Positions 52,628 to 61,361 are shown, numbered from the stretch's first letter. The stretch: DNA of 64,000 nt from Massilia agrisoli (GCF_020831365.1 NZ_JAJHPV010000020.1:310001-374000), one strand, 5' to 3'. Made by a program: numbers and translations. Notes: generated by a model not told the origin, from the sequence alone.

Positions 52628-53491
52628 ATGCAACCGGAATACATCCTGACCCTGTCCTGCCTCGACCAGCGCGGCATCGTGCACCGTGTCTCGGGCTTTT
52701 TGGCCGAACACGGCTGCAACATCATCGATTCGGCCCAGTTCGGCGACCCCGAATCGCGCCTGTTCTTCATGCGCGTGCACTTCGCGCTGGAAGACGCGGG
52801 CATCAGCGACAGCGCCCTGCGCGCCGGTTTTGCCGCCTTGTGCGATGCAATGCAGATGACCGGCCAGCTGCACGACGCCCGGGTCAAGCCGCGCGTGATG
52901 CTGATGGTGTCGAAGATCGGCCACTGCCTGAACGACCTGCTGTTCCGCTACAAGAGCGGGCTGCTGCCGGTCGAGATTCCGGCGATCGTGTCGAACCACA
53001 TGGATTTCTACCAGCTGGCGGCCAGCTACAATATCCCGTTCCACCACCTGCCGCTGGCCGCCGGCGCCAGCGAGGAGGCCAAGCTGGCGCAGGAAGCGCG
53101 CATCCTCGACCTGATCGGCACCCACCAGGTCGACCTGGTGGTGCTGGCGCGCTACATGCAGATCCTGTCGCCAGGCCTGTGCGCCGCGCTCAAGGGCAGG
53201 GCGATCAATATCCACCACTCGTTCCTGCCGAGTTTCAAGGGCGCGCGCCCGTACGCCCAGGCGCACCTGCGCGGCGTGAAGCTGATCGGCGCGACCGCCC
53301 ACTTCGTCACCGGCGACCTGGACGAAGGCCCGATCATCGAACAGGATGTGGAGCGGGTCGACCACGCAATGAGCGCCGAGACCCTGGCGGCGATCGGGCG
53401 CGACGTCGAATGCGTGGTGCTGGCGCGGGCCGTCAAATGGTTCGTCGAGCACCGCGTCCTGCAAAACGGCGACAAGACTGTCGTCTTCTAA
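52628..53491 (+). CDS. purU: Formyltetrahydrofolate deformylase PurU
   Basis: 287 residues from the ATG at 52628; an ATG three codons earlier (52619) is an alternative. N-terminal ACT domain (ILTLSCLDQRGIVHRVSGFL), C-terminal formyltransferase-type domain with NHMDFYQLAASYNIPFHHLP, ILSPGLCAALKG, NIHHSFLPSFKGARPY and GATAHFVTGDLDEGPII. It hydrolyses 10-formyl-THF to formate and THF for purine synthesis. Confidence 0.96.
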   Translation: MQPEYILTLSCLDQRGIVHRVSGFLAEHGCNIIDSAQFGDPESRLFFMRVHFALEDAGISDSALRAGFAALCDAMQMTGQLHDARVKPRVMLMVSKIGHCLNDLLFRYKSGLLPVEIPAIVSNHMDFYQLAASYNIPFHHLPLAAGASEEAKLAQEARILDLIGTHQVDLVVLARYMQILSPGLCAALKGRAINIHHSFLPSFKGARPYAQAHLRGVKLIGATAHFVTGDLDEGPIIEQDVERVDHAMSAETLAAIGRDVECVVLARAVKWFVEHRVLQNGDKTVVF

Positions 53492-53513
53492 CAACTTAGG
53501 CAAGCAAGCATCA

Positions 53514-54056
53514 ATGGCACTCAAAGCGACAATCTACAAGGCGGACGTCCAGATCGCGGACATGGACCGGCACTATTACCAGGACCATGGCCTGACCCTG
53601 GCACGGCATCCGTCCGAGACCGACGAGCGGATGATGATCCGGCTGCTGGCGTTTGCCATCCACGCCGGCGAAGCGCTGAGCTTCACCAAGGGATTGTTCG
53701 ATACCGATGAACCGGACCTGTGGCAGAAAGACCTGACCGGCGCGATCCAGCTGTGGATCGAAGTCGGCCAGCCGGACGAGAAACGCATCATGAAAGCGTG
53801 CGGACGCTCCGAGCAGGTGATCGTGTACAGCTACAGCGCCACCAGCCATATCTGGTACAAGCAGATCGCCAACAAGCTGGAACGGGCGCGCAACCTCACC
53901 ATCATCAACATCCCGGCCGAAGCCAGCGCCCAGCTGGAAAAGCTCGCCAACCGCAACATGCAGCTGCAGTGCACGATCCAGGACAGCCAGATCTACCTGA
54001 CCGATGGCAGCAACACCGTGCTGGTCGAGCGCGAAACCTTCCGCGGCGGCCGCTGA
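53514..54056 (+). CDS. YaeQ-family protein
   Basis: 180 residues. YaeQ signatures: ALKATIYKADVQIADMDRHY, ALTLARHPSETDERMMIRLL-like segment, LSFTKGLFDTDEPDLWQKDL, QLWIEVGQPDEKRIMKA and MQLQCTIQDSQIYLTDG. The fold is PD-(D/E)XK-like; E. coli YaeQ is of uncertain function, once linked to RfaH suppression. 22 nt downstream of purU. Confidence 0.93.
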   Translation: MALKATIYKADVQIADMDRHYYQDHGLTLARHPSETDERMMIRLLAFAIHAGEALSFTKGLFDTDEPDLWQKDLTGAIQLWIEVGQPDEKRIMKACGRSEQVIVYSYSATSHIWYKQIANKLERARNLTIINIPAEASAQLEKLANRNMQLQCTIQDSQIYLTDGSNTVLVERETFRGGR

Positions 54057-54078
54057 GCGCTGGCGCCCGCGTTGCGGC

Positions 54079-54084
54079 TATAAT
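54079..54084 (+). promoter_or_regulatory. Consensus -10 TATAAT before the copper chaperone gene
   Basis: A perfect TATAAT 34 nt before the start of the PCu(A)C gene. No good -35 at 17 nt was found, so activator help may be needed. Confidence 0.4.
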
Positions 54085-54117
54085 CTGGCCCACGCCCGCT
54101 TTATGACGAGATTCGCC

Positions 54118-54582
54118 ATGAAAAAACACCTGATCGCGCTTACCGCCATCCTTGCCCTGTCGGCCCAGGCCCTGGCCCAGGTCAGCGTCACCGCGCCCTG
54201 GATCCGCGCCACCGTGCCGCAGCAGGAGAGCACCGGGGTGTTCATGCACCTGGAGTCGGCCAGCGATGCGCGCCTGGTCGGCGTCAGCACGCCGGCGGCG
54301 ACCAGGTCGGAGTTCCACCAGATGGATATGCGCGGCCAGACGATGAAAATGGCGCAGGTCGACAGCATTGAACTGGCGGCCGGCAAGGGCGTCAACCTGG
54401 CGTCGGGCGGCTATCACATCATGCTGATTGGCCTGAAACGCCAGCTCAAGGCGGGCGAGGTGGTACCGCTGACCATCGTCGTCGAAGGCAAGGACAAGAA
54501 GCGCGAGCGCGTGACGCTCAAGGTGCCGGTCAAGCCGCTGACCTTCGCGGGCCCCGGCGCGGGCCCGTCGCGCCACCACTAG
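54118..54582 (+). CDS. PCu(A)C-type periplasmic copper chaperone
   Basis: 154 residues from the ATG at 54118. Signal peptide (KKHLIALTAILALSAQALAQ). The PCu(A)C domain has the copper ligands M/H/M/M in EFHQMDMRGQTMKMAQV, and the typical AWIR-like opening VSVTAPWIRATVPQQESTGVF, with HIMLIGLKRQLKAGE. It donates Cu to cytochrome oxidase CuA. ScoI and cox genes are not in the window. Confidence 0.93.
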   Translation: MKKHLIALTAILALSAQALAQVSVTAPWIRATVPQQESTGVFMHLESASDARLVGVSTPAATRSEFHQMDMRGQTMKMAQVDSIELAAGKGVNLASGGYHIMLIGLKRQLKAGEVVPLTIVVEGKDKKRERVTLKVPVKPLTFAGPGAGPSRHH

Positions 54583-54591
54583 ACTGCGGGC

Positions 54592-55371
54592 TCAGCGCGC
54601 CGCAACGCGCGTCACGTCCCCTGAGCCAACCACCGAGCGGCTGATCTTCGGGTCGCCATGGTAATGGACGTCGCCGGAGCCGGCGATGGTGGCGCTGAGC
54701 GTGTCGCGCGCCCACACCACTGCGGTGCCGGAACCGGCCACGCTGACACTGGCTTCGGATGCAGGCATCTTGCCCAGGTCGACGTCGCCGGAGCCGCCGA
54801 TCGACACCGAGACGGTTTTCGCGCTGCCGCCGCCGGTCTTGAAGTTGCCGCTGCCACCCACCGTGACCGCCACGGCGTCGCCATCGATGCTCTTGACGTC
54901 GATCGAGCCGGAACCGCCCAGGTCGAACTGCATGCGCCCGCCGCGCAGCGCGTCCGAGCGGATCGCCCCGGATCCGCCCAGCGCTATGCGGTCCACTTCG
55001 CGGGCGTGGACGATGATTTTCATCGTGCTCGCCTGCAGGTGCATGTTTTTCTTCACCGGCCGGATCTTCAGGGTGCCGTCGTCGATCGTGGTGTCGATCA
55101 GCGGCAGCAGGTTGTCGTCGGTTTCGATGGTGATGCCTTCGCTGCTGCCGATGCGCAGTTCAAGCTGGGCCGGGACACTGAGCGACAGGCCGGTAAAGTG
55201 GGCGATGGCGCGCGACTGCTTCTTGACGGCGCCGCTGCCGCGTACTTTTTCGCCGCCGATCCAGTCCAGCGGGGAGGCCGACACCATCGCCACCGGGGCG
55301 GCCAGCGCGAAGGCGGCAATCGCCAATACAAGGTTTCGCAGGCCAAGTGTTGTTTTGGACGTATTTTTCAT
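54592..55371 (-). CDS. DUF2807 (head GIN domain) protein
   Basis: 259 residues from the ATG at 55371 (GAGGAG five nt upstream). Signal peptide (LVLAIAAFALAAPVAMVSAS), then a beta-helix-like domain with repeating glycine-serine turns at about 15-25 residue intervals (ALGGSGAIRS, DLGGSGSIDV, TVGGSGNFKT, SIGGSGDVDL, SVAGSGTAVV, TIAGSGDVHY, SVVGSGDVTR). This is the DUF2807 pattern. Function unknown; secreted or periplasmic. Confidence 0.9.
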   Translation of the reverse strand: MKNTSKTTLGLRNLVLAIAAFALAAPVAMVSASPLDWIGGEKVRGSGAVKKQSRAIAHFTGLSLSVPAQLELRIGSSEGITIETDDNLLPLIDTTIDDGTLKIRPVKKNMHLQASTMKIIVHAREVDRIALGGSGAIRSDALRGGRMQFDLGGSGSIDVKSIDGDAVAVTVGGSGNFKTGGGSAKTVSVSIGGSGDVDLGKMPASEASVSVAGSGTAVVWARDTLSATIAGSGDVHYHGDPKISRSVVGSGDVTRVAAR

Positions 55372-55584
55372 GTTGTCTCCTCGGTCGTAAGTGTAAGAAT
55401 AGGTAGTTTCAAGCATGGTATGGCAGCGCCGGGACGGCGGCCATGCGTTTGCGACAGGCTGCAGCCAGCGGCTGCCAGGATGCATGGCGGCGCGATATTC
55501 CGCCTGCCGGCGGCCCGGCGCGGTATCATGCCGACCCCCGCCCCGGGCGCGGCGCGGCAACCCTTCATCTTTTCTGGACTTAAC

Positions 55585-56223
55585 ATGCTGATCATTACTA
55601 TCAAACAGGGCAAGGAAAAAAGCATCCTTGCCGGTGAACCCTGGATCTACGCCTCCGCGATCGAGCGGGTCGAGGGACGCAACAGCGAAAAGATGAAGCC
55701 GGGCGCCACCGCCATCGTGCAGTCTTCCGCGCGCACCTTCCTGGCGCGCGCGGCCTACAACTCGCGCTCGCAGATCCGCGCGCGCGTCTGGACCCTCGAC
55801 GAAGCCCAGCCGATCGACCACGCGCTGATCAAGCGCCGGGTCAAGCTGGCGCTGGAAAAGAGCGCCCCGGCGGCGGCCAGGGCCAAGCCGGGCCAGGTGG
55901 TGCGGCGCGTGAATGCCGAAGCGGACGGGCTGCCAGGCCTGCTGGTCGATGGCTACGGCGGCAAGGACGGCTACCTGATCTGCGAATTCCAGGCCGGCGG
56001 CGTGGACGCCTGGAAGGTGCCCATCGTGCAGGCCCTGATGCTTGAAACCGGCTGCGGCAATGTGTGGGAGCGCGCCGACGACCTGGTGCGCAAGGGCGAG
56101 GGGCTGCCGGTCACCAGTGGCGCGCTGGCCGGCGACGCGCCGCCCGACGAAGTCATCATCAACGAGGGCGGGGTGCAGTTTTCGCTGGACCTGAAGACCG
56201 GCCACAAGAGCCGGTTCCGCTAA
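55585..56223 (+). pseudogene. rlmI: Truncated 23S rRNA methyltransferase RlmI (N-terminal part only)
   Basis: 212 residues, against roughly 390-400 for the family. The PUA domain (~1-75, LIITIKQGKEKSILAGEPWIYA) and the following EEHUD-type domain (~80-190, RRVNAEADGLPGLLVDGYG) are complete. The protein stops right where the SAM-binding methyltransferase domain should begin, at DLKTGHKSRFR instead of DLKTGHKTGFYLDQRDN. The next bases belong to a converging gene, so the rest is lost. Unless truncated products have a use, it is a remnant. Confidence 0.85.
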
Positions 56224-56912
56224 TAGCGCCCGGTCAGGTTGCTGGCCAGCTCGCCCTGGCAGGCACCGTACAGTCGGAACGTTTCTTCCGGCGTATCCAG
56301 CGCCGCCTGCGCCACTTCGAGCCCCGCGATCTGCTTCCTGATGAAGGGACGCAGCCACTGGTCGACTTCCGCCTGCAGCGCGGCGCGGCCGGCGCCGTGC
56401 GTCGCGTACAGCGGGCGGTCGCCAAAACGCGCGGCCAGGCCGGCGCGCACGCGTGCCTCGACTTGCGGGAACTGCTCGCGGTACAGGTGCACGTGGCGCA
56501 TTTCGTGTTCGAGGATCGCCCGGTAGCTGCACGACGTGGGCGCGAACTCGCGCGCCACATACACCGACATCCGCGGCACCAGCAGTTCGACCGAGATGCG
56601 CGGCGACACACATTCGCGGCCGGTCGCCTTGTCCGCGAGCGTCGGTCCGTCGAACAGCACGCTGGTGTGGGTTTCCAGCGCCGTCATCCCGATCATGAAA
56701 TCACCGGCGGAGTTATGGACGCTTTTGTTGTTCAGTACCCGGCTTGACACCGTATTGTCGACCTGGTGACCCGCTTCGCTCAGGCTGACGTCGAAGCGCG
56801 GCTTCATCTCGCGCTCACAGCGTTGCTCGAACGCCGGCTCCGAGGCGGTGGTCGCAATTGCCATGCCCGGCAACGCGGCCAGGGCCAGTGTGATGAGCGA
56901 GCGCATTTTCAC
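56220..56912 (-). CDS. Secreted protein with HExxH motif, hypothetical
   Basis: 230 residues from a GTG at 56912 (AGGAGG eight nt upstream); an ATG two codons later is an alternative. Signal peptide (RSLITLALAALPGMAIATTA). Zinc-protease-like HEMRH within AILEHEMRHVHLYREQF, and further Glu/His downstream. Family not recognised. Its 3' end overlaps the broken rlmI end by four bases. Confidence 0.75.
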   Translation of the reverse strand: MKMRSLITLALAALPGMAIATTASEPAFEQRCEREMKPRFDVSLSEAGHQVDNTVSSRVLNNKSVHNSAGDFMIGMTALETHTSVLFDGPTLADKATGRECVSPRISVELLVPRMSVYVAREFAPTSCSYRAILEHEMRHVHLYREQFPQVEARVRAGLAARFGDRPLYATHGAGRAALQAEVDQWLRPFIRKQIAGLEVAQAALDTPEETFRLYGACQGELASNLTGRY

Positions 56913-57087
56913 GATGTCGTCCTCCTTCGTGTACTTATCCTGCACCTTCGCGGCGTGCTTGCCAAGCGATTTCCGGCCGCCAGGCTGCTTGGGGCAGATA
57001 AATTTATCTTTCGGATTTGCAATTTCTCGGCGGTACTAGTCTTATAATTACCGTCACTTCCGTTCTACGTATTCCCGAGATCACCAC

Positions 57088-58242
57088 ATGGAAAACCACG
57101 AGTCGTCGCAAATCCGCACCTTGTCGTATGTGGAGAATGAAGACCATCCGGTGTTCGGCACCCTGGTCGAACAAATCCTGCACCTGCTCAATTCGCGCCT
57201 GGTGTTCTCCGACATCATCATTCACCAGAATAGCCCGCTGCTGTTGCGCCAGCCGAAGGGCCTGGTCGCGGTGACCGACTCGCCGATCACCAAGGAAGAG
57301 CTGGAAGAGTTCTTCGAAGTGATCGAGCCTGACTGGGAAGCGCGCATCACCGACCGCGCCTTCGACCGCTCGATCGACCTGCACACCGCGCGCATCCGCG
57401 CCAACTGCTTCACTTTCCAGGGCAAGAAGCGGCTCGGCTGCGTGATCCGGCGCTTCCCGAAAGAGCCGCTGGCGCTGGGCAGCCTGGGCCTGCGCACCGC
57501 CGAGCAGGACTTTGCCCACCTCACATCCGGCCTGGTGCTGATCATCGGCGACACCTGCCAGGGCAAGTCGACCACGATCGCCTCGATGGTCGACGAAATC
57601 AACAAGACGCGCTCGGGCCATATCATCACCATCGAAGACCCGGTCGAGACCCTGATCCCCCAGCGCAAATGCATCATCACCCAGCGCGAAGTGGGGCAGG
57701 ACGGCGACGTCGAGAGCTACTACCTCGGCGCGCTGGACGCGCTGCGCGAGCGGCCGGATGTCATCGTGATCGGCGAAATTCGCGATGCCGAGACGGCGCA
57801 GGAGGCGCTGGCGCTGGCTGAATCGGGCCCGCTGGTGCTGGCGTCGCTGCACGCGCGCTCGACCGAGCTGGGACTGCAGAAAATGAACCGCCTGCTGGGC
57901 AATTCGGAAGCGCAGTCGCAGGCGCTGGCCAATGCGCTGCGCGGCGTGCTGTGCCAGGCGCTGCTGCCGTCGGTCGACGGCGACCGCTACTACCTGGCGA
58001 CCGAGTGCCTGACCTCGAATCCGGAAGTGGTGCGGATGGTGGAGTCGGCCCGCTTTGCCGACGTGCGTACGCTGATGGACGGCGGAACCGGCAAGTTCAA
58101 TGCCGGCTGTCACTCGATGAATTCGGCGCTGGTGTACCTGCTGCGCGAAAAGAAGATCAGCATGGAAGATGCGCGCAACGCCACCACCGACCGGATCGGG
58201 TTTGCCGACGCCTGTTACGCGGCGATGCTGAACGTGGCGTAA
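57088..58242 (+). CDS. PilT/PilU-like type IV pilus retraction ATPase, divergent
   Basis: 384 residues. PilT-type features: N-terminal PAS-like region with VFSDIIIHQNSPLLLRQ, Walker A GDTCQGKST (~154-162), Asp box ITIEDPVETLIP, Walker B PDVIVIGEIRDAETA and His box LASLHA. The canonical T-G-S/T-G of the P-loop is replaced by T-C-Q-G, keeping GxxxxGKS. No pilus genes are adjacent. A retraction ATPase of PilU type or an accessory ATPase is likely. Confidence 0.88.
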   Translation: MENHESSQIRTLSYVENEDHPVFGTLVEQILHLLNSRLVFSDIIIHQNSPLLLRQPKGLVAVTDSPITKEELEEFFEVIEPDWEARITDRAFDRSIDLHTARIRANCFTFQGKKRLGCVIRRFPKEPLALGSLGLRTAEQDFAHLTSGLVLIIGDTCQGKSTTIASMVDEINKTRSGHIITIEDPVETLIPQRKCIITQREVGQDGDVESYYLGALDALRERPDVIVIGEIRDAETAQEALALAESGPLVLASLHARSTELGLQKMNRLLGNSEAQSQALANALRGVLCQALLPSVDGDRYYLATECLTSNPEVVRMVESARFADVRTLMDGGTGKFNAGCHSMNSALVYLLREKKISMEDARNATTDRIGFADACYAAMLNVA

Positions 58243-58250
58243 ATGTCCTC

Positions 58251-58324
58251 GGCGGATGACGCTTCGCTCTTCCGCCCTACGCACCTGGCTCGACGTAGGG
58301 CGGAAGAACGAAGCGTCATCCGCC
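58251..58324. repeat. Near-perfect 31-bp inverted repeat (dyad family)
   Basis: Arms 58251-58281 and 58294-58324 are complementary with a single mismatch around a 12-nt loop. The arms carry the motifs GGCGGATGACGC and CGTAGGGCGGA. Placed between converging pilT-like and cytochrome genes. Best-preserved member of the dyad family and a probable bidirectional transcription barrier. Confidence 0.85.
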
Positions 58325-58327
58325 GAT

Positions 58328-59599
58328 TTAATCCAGCGGCACTGCGCGGTAGCGATTGACCTCGCCGCTTGAGACGGGCGCCGCCCGGTTTCCCCAGCTG
58401 CTGCGCAGGTAAGTGAGCAGCGACGCCGCCTCCGCATCATTGAGCACGTGGCTAAACGGCGGCATGCCGTACGGCCGCGGATTGCCCTGCGTCCCTGGCG
58501 CAAAGCCGCCGTTCATCACACTGCGGATCGCATTTACCGGCGAATCCATGGTCACCGCGCGGTTGCCCGCCAGCGGAGGATAGTGGGGCGGCAGGCCTTT
58601 GCCATCGCCGCCATGGCAGTCGATGCAGTGGGTCTCGTACAGGCGCTTGCCCTGCGCGACAAGCTGCTCATTTTCGGGGCCGGCGACGATTTCTGGCTTG
58701 TCCACCGGTGTATGCGGTAGCGACTTCAGGTACACGGCCATCGCGCCCAGGTCCGGCTCCGTCAGGTGCTGCAGGCTTTGCTGCACCACTTCCGCCATCG
58801 GCCCGACCACGGTCGCGCGCGGCGATACGCCGGTCCGCAACAGCTGGACGATTTCGGCCGCCTCCCATTTGCCCAGTCCTGCTTCCGCGTCGGAGGTCAG
58901 CGAGGGCGCATACCATCCGATCACCGGGATCAGGCCGCCTGCCAGGCCACTGCCCGGCGCTCCCAGCGTATTGCGGCTGCTATGGCAAGCCGCGCAGTGC
59001 CCGAGGCCCTCGACCAGGTAGGCGCCGCGGTTCCACTCGGCGCTGCGCGAGGCGTTCGGTTCGAACACCGCAGGCTTGAAGTACAGCAGCCGCCAGCCTG
59101 CCAGTGCCAGCTGCTGGTTGTACGGGAAGCGCAGCTGGTGTGGTTCGCTGGCGCGCTTCTGCGCCGGAATCGTTCGCATGAAGGCATACAGCGCGTCCGA
59201 GTCGCTGCGCGTGACCTGCGTGTAGTTCGTGTACGGGAAGGCAGGGTAGAGCAGGCGGCCATCGCGCGACTTGCCGTTGTGGAGTGCATTCCAGAAGTCG
59301 TCCGCACTCCAGTTGCCGATGCCGGTCTCATTGTCGGGTGTGATGTTGGGCGCGACCATGCGCCCGAACGGCGTATCGATTGCGCGCCCGCCGGCGTAGT
59401 CGGCGCCGCCGCGGGCAGTGTGGCAGGCCATGCAGTCCCCGGCCCGCGCCAGGTAAGCGCCGCGAGCGATGTTGGCGGGCGTTGCGGCCCATGCTTGCGG
59501 GGAGCTGGCGGGCACGAACTGTTCGCGCGGCCAGGCAATGGCGATGGCCGCAATCGCAAGGGCGGCAAGGGCAGCGGCGCCGAGGGCGATCTTGTTCAT
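58328..59599 (-). CDS. Tri-heme cytochrome c (alcohol/gluconate dehydrogenase subunit type)
   Basis: 423 residues. Signal-anchor (LGAAALAALAIAAIAIAW), then three cytochrome c domains with CMACH (56-60), CAACH (~206) and CIDCH (~335). This matches the cytochrome subunit of membrane-bound alcohol/gluconate/aldehyde dehydrogenases, but no dehydrogenase subunit is adjacent. Start overlaps the previous gene by 4 bp (ATGA). Periplasmic electron carrier. Confidence 0.93.
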   Translation of the reverse strand: MNKIALGAAALAALAIAAIAIAWPREQFVPASSPQAWAATPANIARGAYLARAGDCMACHTARGGADYAGGRAIDTPFGRMVAPNITPDNETGIGNWSADDFWNALHNGKSRDGRLLYPAFPYTNYTQVTRSDSDALYAFMRTIPAQKRASEPHQLRFPYNQQLALAGWRLLYFKPAVFEPNASRSAEWNRGAYLVEGLGHCAACHSSRNTLGAPGSGLAGGLIPVIGWYAPSLTSDAEAGLGKWEAAEIVQLLRTGVSPRATVVGPMAEVVQQSLQHLTEPDLGAMAVYLKSLPHTPVDKPEIVAGPENEQLVAQGKRLYETHCIDCHGGDGKGLPPHYPPLAGNRAVTMDSPVNAIRSVMNGGFAPGTQGNPRPYGMPPFSHVLNDAEAASLLTYLRSSWGNRAAPVSSGEVNRYRAVPLD

Positions 59600-60279
59600 G
59601 GCGCGCTACCGCAGGCGATCGGCAGCGGCCGTGCGATGGCGGTGTCTGGACGCGCTGACGGCGACACCGGCTGCGCCGCCAGCCAGCCTGACACGGCCGA
59701 CACATCGGCCAGGCTCAGGCGGTTGGCGATGTCTGCCATGCAGTCGGGCGCGTGGGCGCGGCGGACCTTGTTCTTCCACGCGCCGAATTGCGCGTTGACG
59801 TAGTCGCGCGGCAGCCCGACCAGGCCCGGGATCGATGGCGTGACCCCGCTCAGCGCCTTGCCGTGGCAGGCGATGCAGGCCGGGACGCCGATGGCGCGGT
59901 CGCCCTGCATCGCCAGCACGCGCCCGCGTTCCATCACGGCCGCGGGCAGCGCTGGCTGTGGCGTGGCAAGTGGCGGCAGGTGCTGCCGCGAGAAGTGCTC
60001 TGCGATTTCGCGCAGGTAGGCGTCGGGCAGGTGGTTGACCATGTAGGTCATCATCGGGAACTGGCGCGCACCGGTCTTGAAGTTGACCAGCTGGTTGTAC
60101 AGGTAGCCGGCCGGCTTGCCCGAAATGCGCGGGAAGAAAGCGTCGTTACGGTCGGGGCGCGCGTGGCAGCTGGTGCAGGCCAGCACCCGTTGTTCCATCG
60201 TGTCCGGCAGGGTGGCCGGGCGGGCGGCCGCAGCCGGCCCGGCGGCGCATGCCAGCAGCAGCAGGGCCGGGGCGCGCAT
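59596..60279 (-). CDS. Di-heme cytochrome c4-like protein
   Basis: 227 residues. Signal peptide (LLLLACAAGPAAAA), two heme domains with CTSCH (~35-39) and CIACH (~135-139), Met ligands plausible in MMTYMV and DCMADI. It starts three nt after the RNase D-like stop and overlaps the tri-heme gene, so it is co-transcribed with both. Confidence 0.92.
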   Translation of the reverse strand: MRAPALLLLACAAGPAAAARPATLPDTMEQRVLACTSCHARPDRNDAFFPRISGKPAGYLYNQLVNFKTGARQFPMMTYMVNHLPDAYLREIAEHFSRQHLPPLATPQPALPAAVMERGRVLAMQGDRAIGVPACIACHGKALSGVTPSIPGLVGLPRDYVNAQFGAWKNKVRRAHAPDCMADIANRLSLADVSAVSGWLAAQPVSPSARPDTAIARPLPIACGSAP

Positions 60280-60282
60280 GGC

Positions 60283-60858
60283 TTAACTGTCCTGGCGCCA
60301 GCGGCGGTAGACGCGCAGCGCCACATGGGCGTCGTCGGCCGCGTACAGGATCTGCTTTTCGGTCAGGCGCGGCGTGGCCCAGTTGGTGGTGGTGATTTTC
60401 TTCGACTTTTGCAGGCGCTGGCCGAAAAAGCGCGCCACCGCCGTCTTGGCGCCCAGCGTGTTGCGCTCGCCGCGGCGCAGGGCCGTGGACAGGTCGAGTA
60501 CATTGTTGGCGTCGATGCCGAGCTTGCTGCGCAGGCGGCGCACGTCGTCGGTCAGGCCGAAGCCCACTTTCAGGATCGTGGGCGATTCGAGTACCGCGCG
60601 CAGCACTTCGACCAGGGGCGAGGCGCCGATCTGGAACAGGTAGGCCGCGTCGTCGGTAGCCAGTTGCACCAGGTGCGGGCCGGTCGAGACCTCGCCTTTG
60701 GCGAAGGTCGGCTTGGATTCGGTGTCGAAGCCCAGCACGTCCGATGCCAGCAGCGCCGCCAGTGCTTCGGCGGCGTCGCGCTCGGACCTGACCATGCGCA
60801 CCTCGTGCAGCTTGATGCCGTCGTACGGCGGAAGCAGCTCTTCCGGATCAGGCGTCAT
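60283..60858 (-). CDS. RNase D-like 3'-5' exonuclease
   Basis: 191 residues, one DEDDy domain without the HRDC domains of RNase D. Motifs: GFDTES (D-x-E), VGFGLTDDVRRL (middle Asp) and YAADDAHVALRVY (Tyr/Asp). It starts 8 nt after the ProQ-like gene and is followed after 3 nt by cytochrome genes. Probably processes RNA 3' ends. Confidence 0.92.
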   Translation of the reverse strand: MTPDPEELLPPYDGIKLHEVRMVRSERDAAEALAALLASDVLGFDTESKPTFAKGEVSTGPHLVQLATDDAAYLFQIGASPLVEVLRAVLESPTILKVGFGLTDDVRRLRSKLGIDANNVLDLSTALRRGERNTLGAKTAVARFFGQRLQKSKKITTTNWATPRLTEKQILYAADDAHVALRVYRRWRQDS

Positions 60859-60866
60859 CAGGCCTG

Positions 60867-61361
60867 TTAACCGTTGCGGGAGAACTTGGAGGCGAGCTGT
60901 TGCAGCTTCTCCTGGCGCAGGCGGTTGGCTTCTTCGGCCTGGGCTGCGTCGCGCTCGGCCTTCTTGCGCTCGGCTTCCTTCTTGAAGCGCTGCTGCAGCA
61001 CTTCCTTGGCGTGGGCCCGGTGGGTGTCGGTGACTTCGTCGCCGGCATTGCCGTCAAGGTCGAAACGCTGGGTGGCTTTTTCCATGACGCGCAGGTAGCG
61101 CAGCGATCCGGTGTGGATGCCGAGCGCGGCGCGCATGGTCTTGCGGTCCACCTCGGGCATGCGCGCGAGGATCTGCTTGTCGATGCCGATGGCCAGCGGC
61201 AGGCAGTTGCGGAACGCGGGGAACTGTTGCTGGAGCTGCTTGAGCAGGCTGCGGGCGCTTTGCGGCGCTGCCGCCTGGGCTGGTGCTGGTGCAGGTACGG
61301 CGTCGGGCGCGGCAGCGTCCGCTGGCTCAGCTGCAAGGGGTGTTGGATTCATTGACTTCAT
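60867..61361 (-). CDS. ProQ/FinO-domain RNA chaperone
   Basis: 164 residues from the ATG at 61361; an ATG three codons later is possible and neither has a strong ribosome site. Ala/Pro-rich N-terminus (~1-35), then the ProQ/FinO domain (~38-115: LLKQLQQQFPAFRNCLPLAIGI ... MRAALGIHTGSLRYLRVM) and a charged helical tail (KKEAERKKAERDAAQAEEAN). It binds structured sRNAs and 3' UTRs. First gene of the ProQ / exonuclease / cytochrome operon. Confidence 0.93.
   Translation of the reverse strand: MKSMNPTPLAAEPADAAAPDAVPAPAPAQAAAPQSARSLLKQLQQQFPAFRNCLPLAIGIDKQILARMPEVDRKTMRAALGIHTGSLRYLRVMEKATQRFDLDGNAGDEVTDTHRAHAKEVLQQRFKKEAERKKAERDAAQAEEANRLRQEKLQQLASKFSRNG

Noticed and set aside
51989-53524. A 511-residue protein made of the phasin plus upstream residues
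   Set aside because: The N-terminal part is antisense to purU. The phasin has its own ATG with a good ribosome site at 52423.
54592-56613. A 673-residue extension of the DUF2807 protein
   Set aside because: Upstream residues are antisense to rlmI; a clear signal peptide and ribosome site mark the start at 55371.
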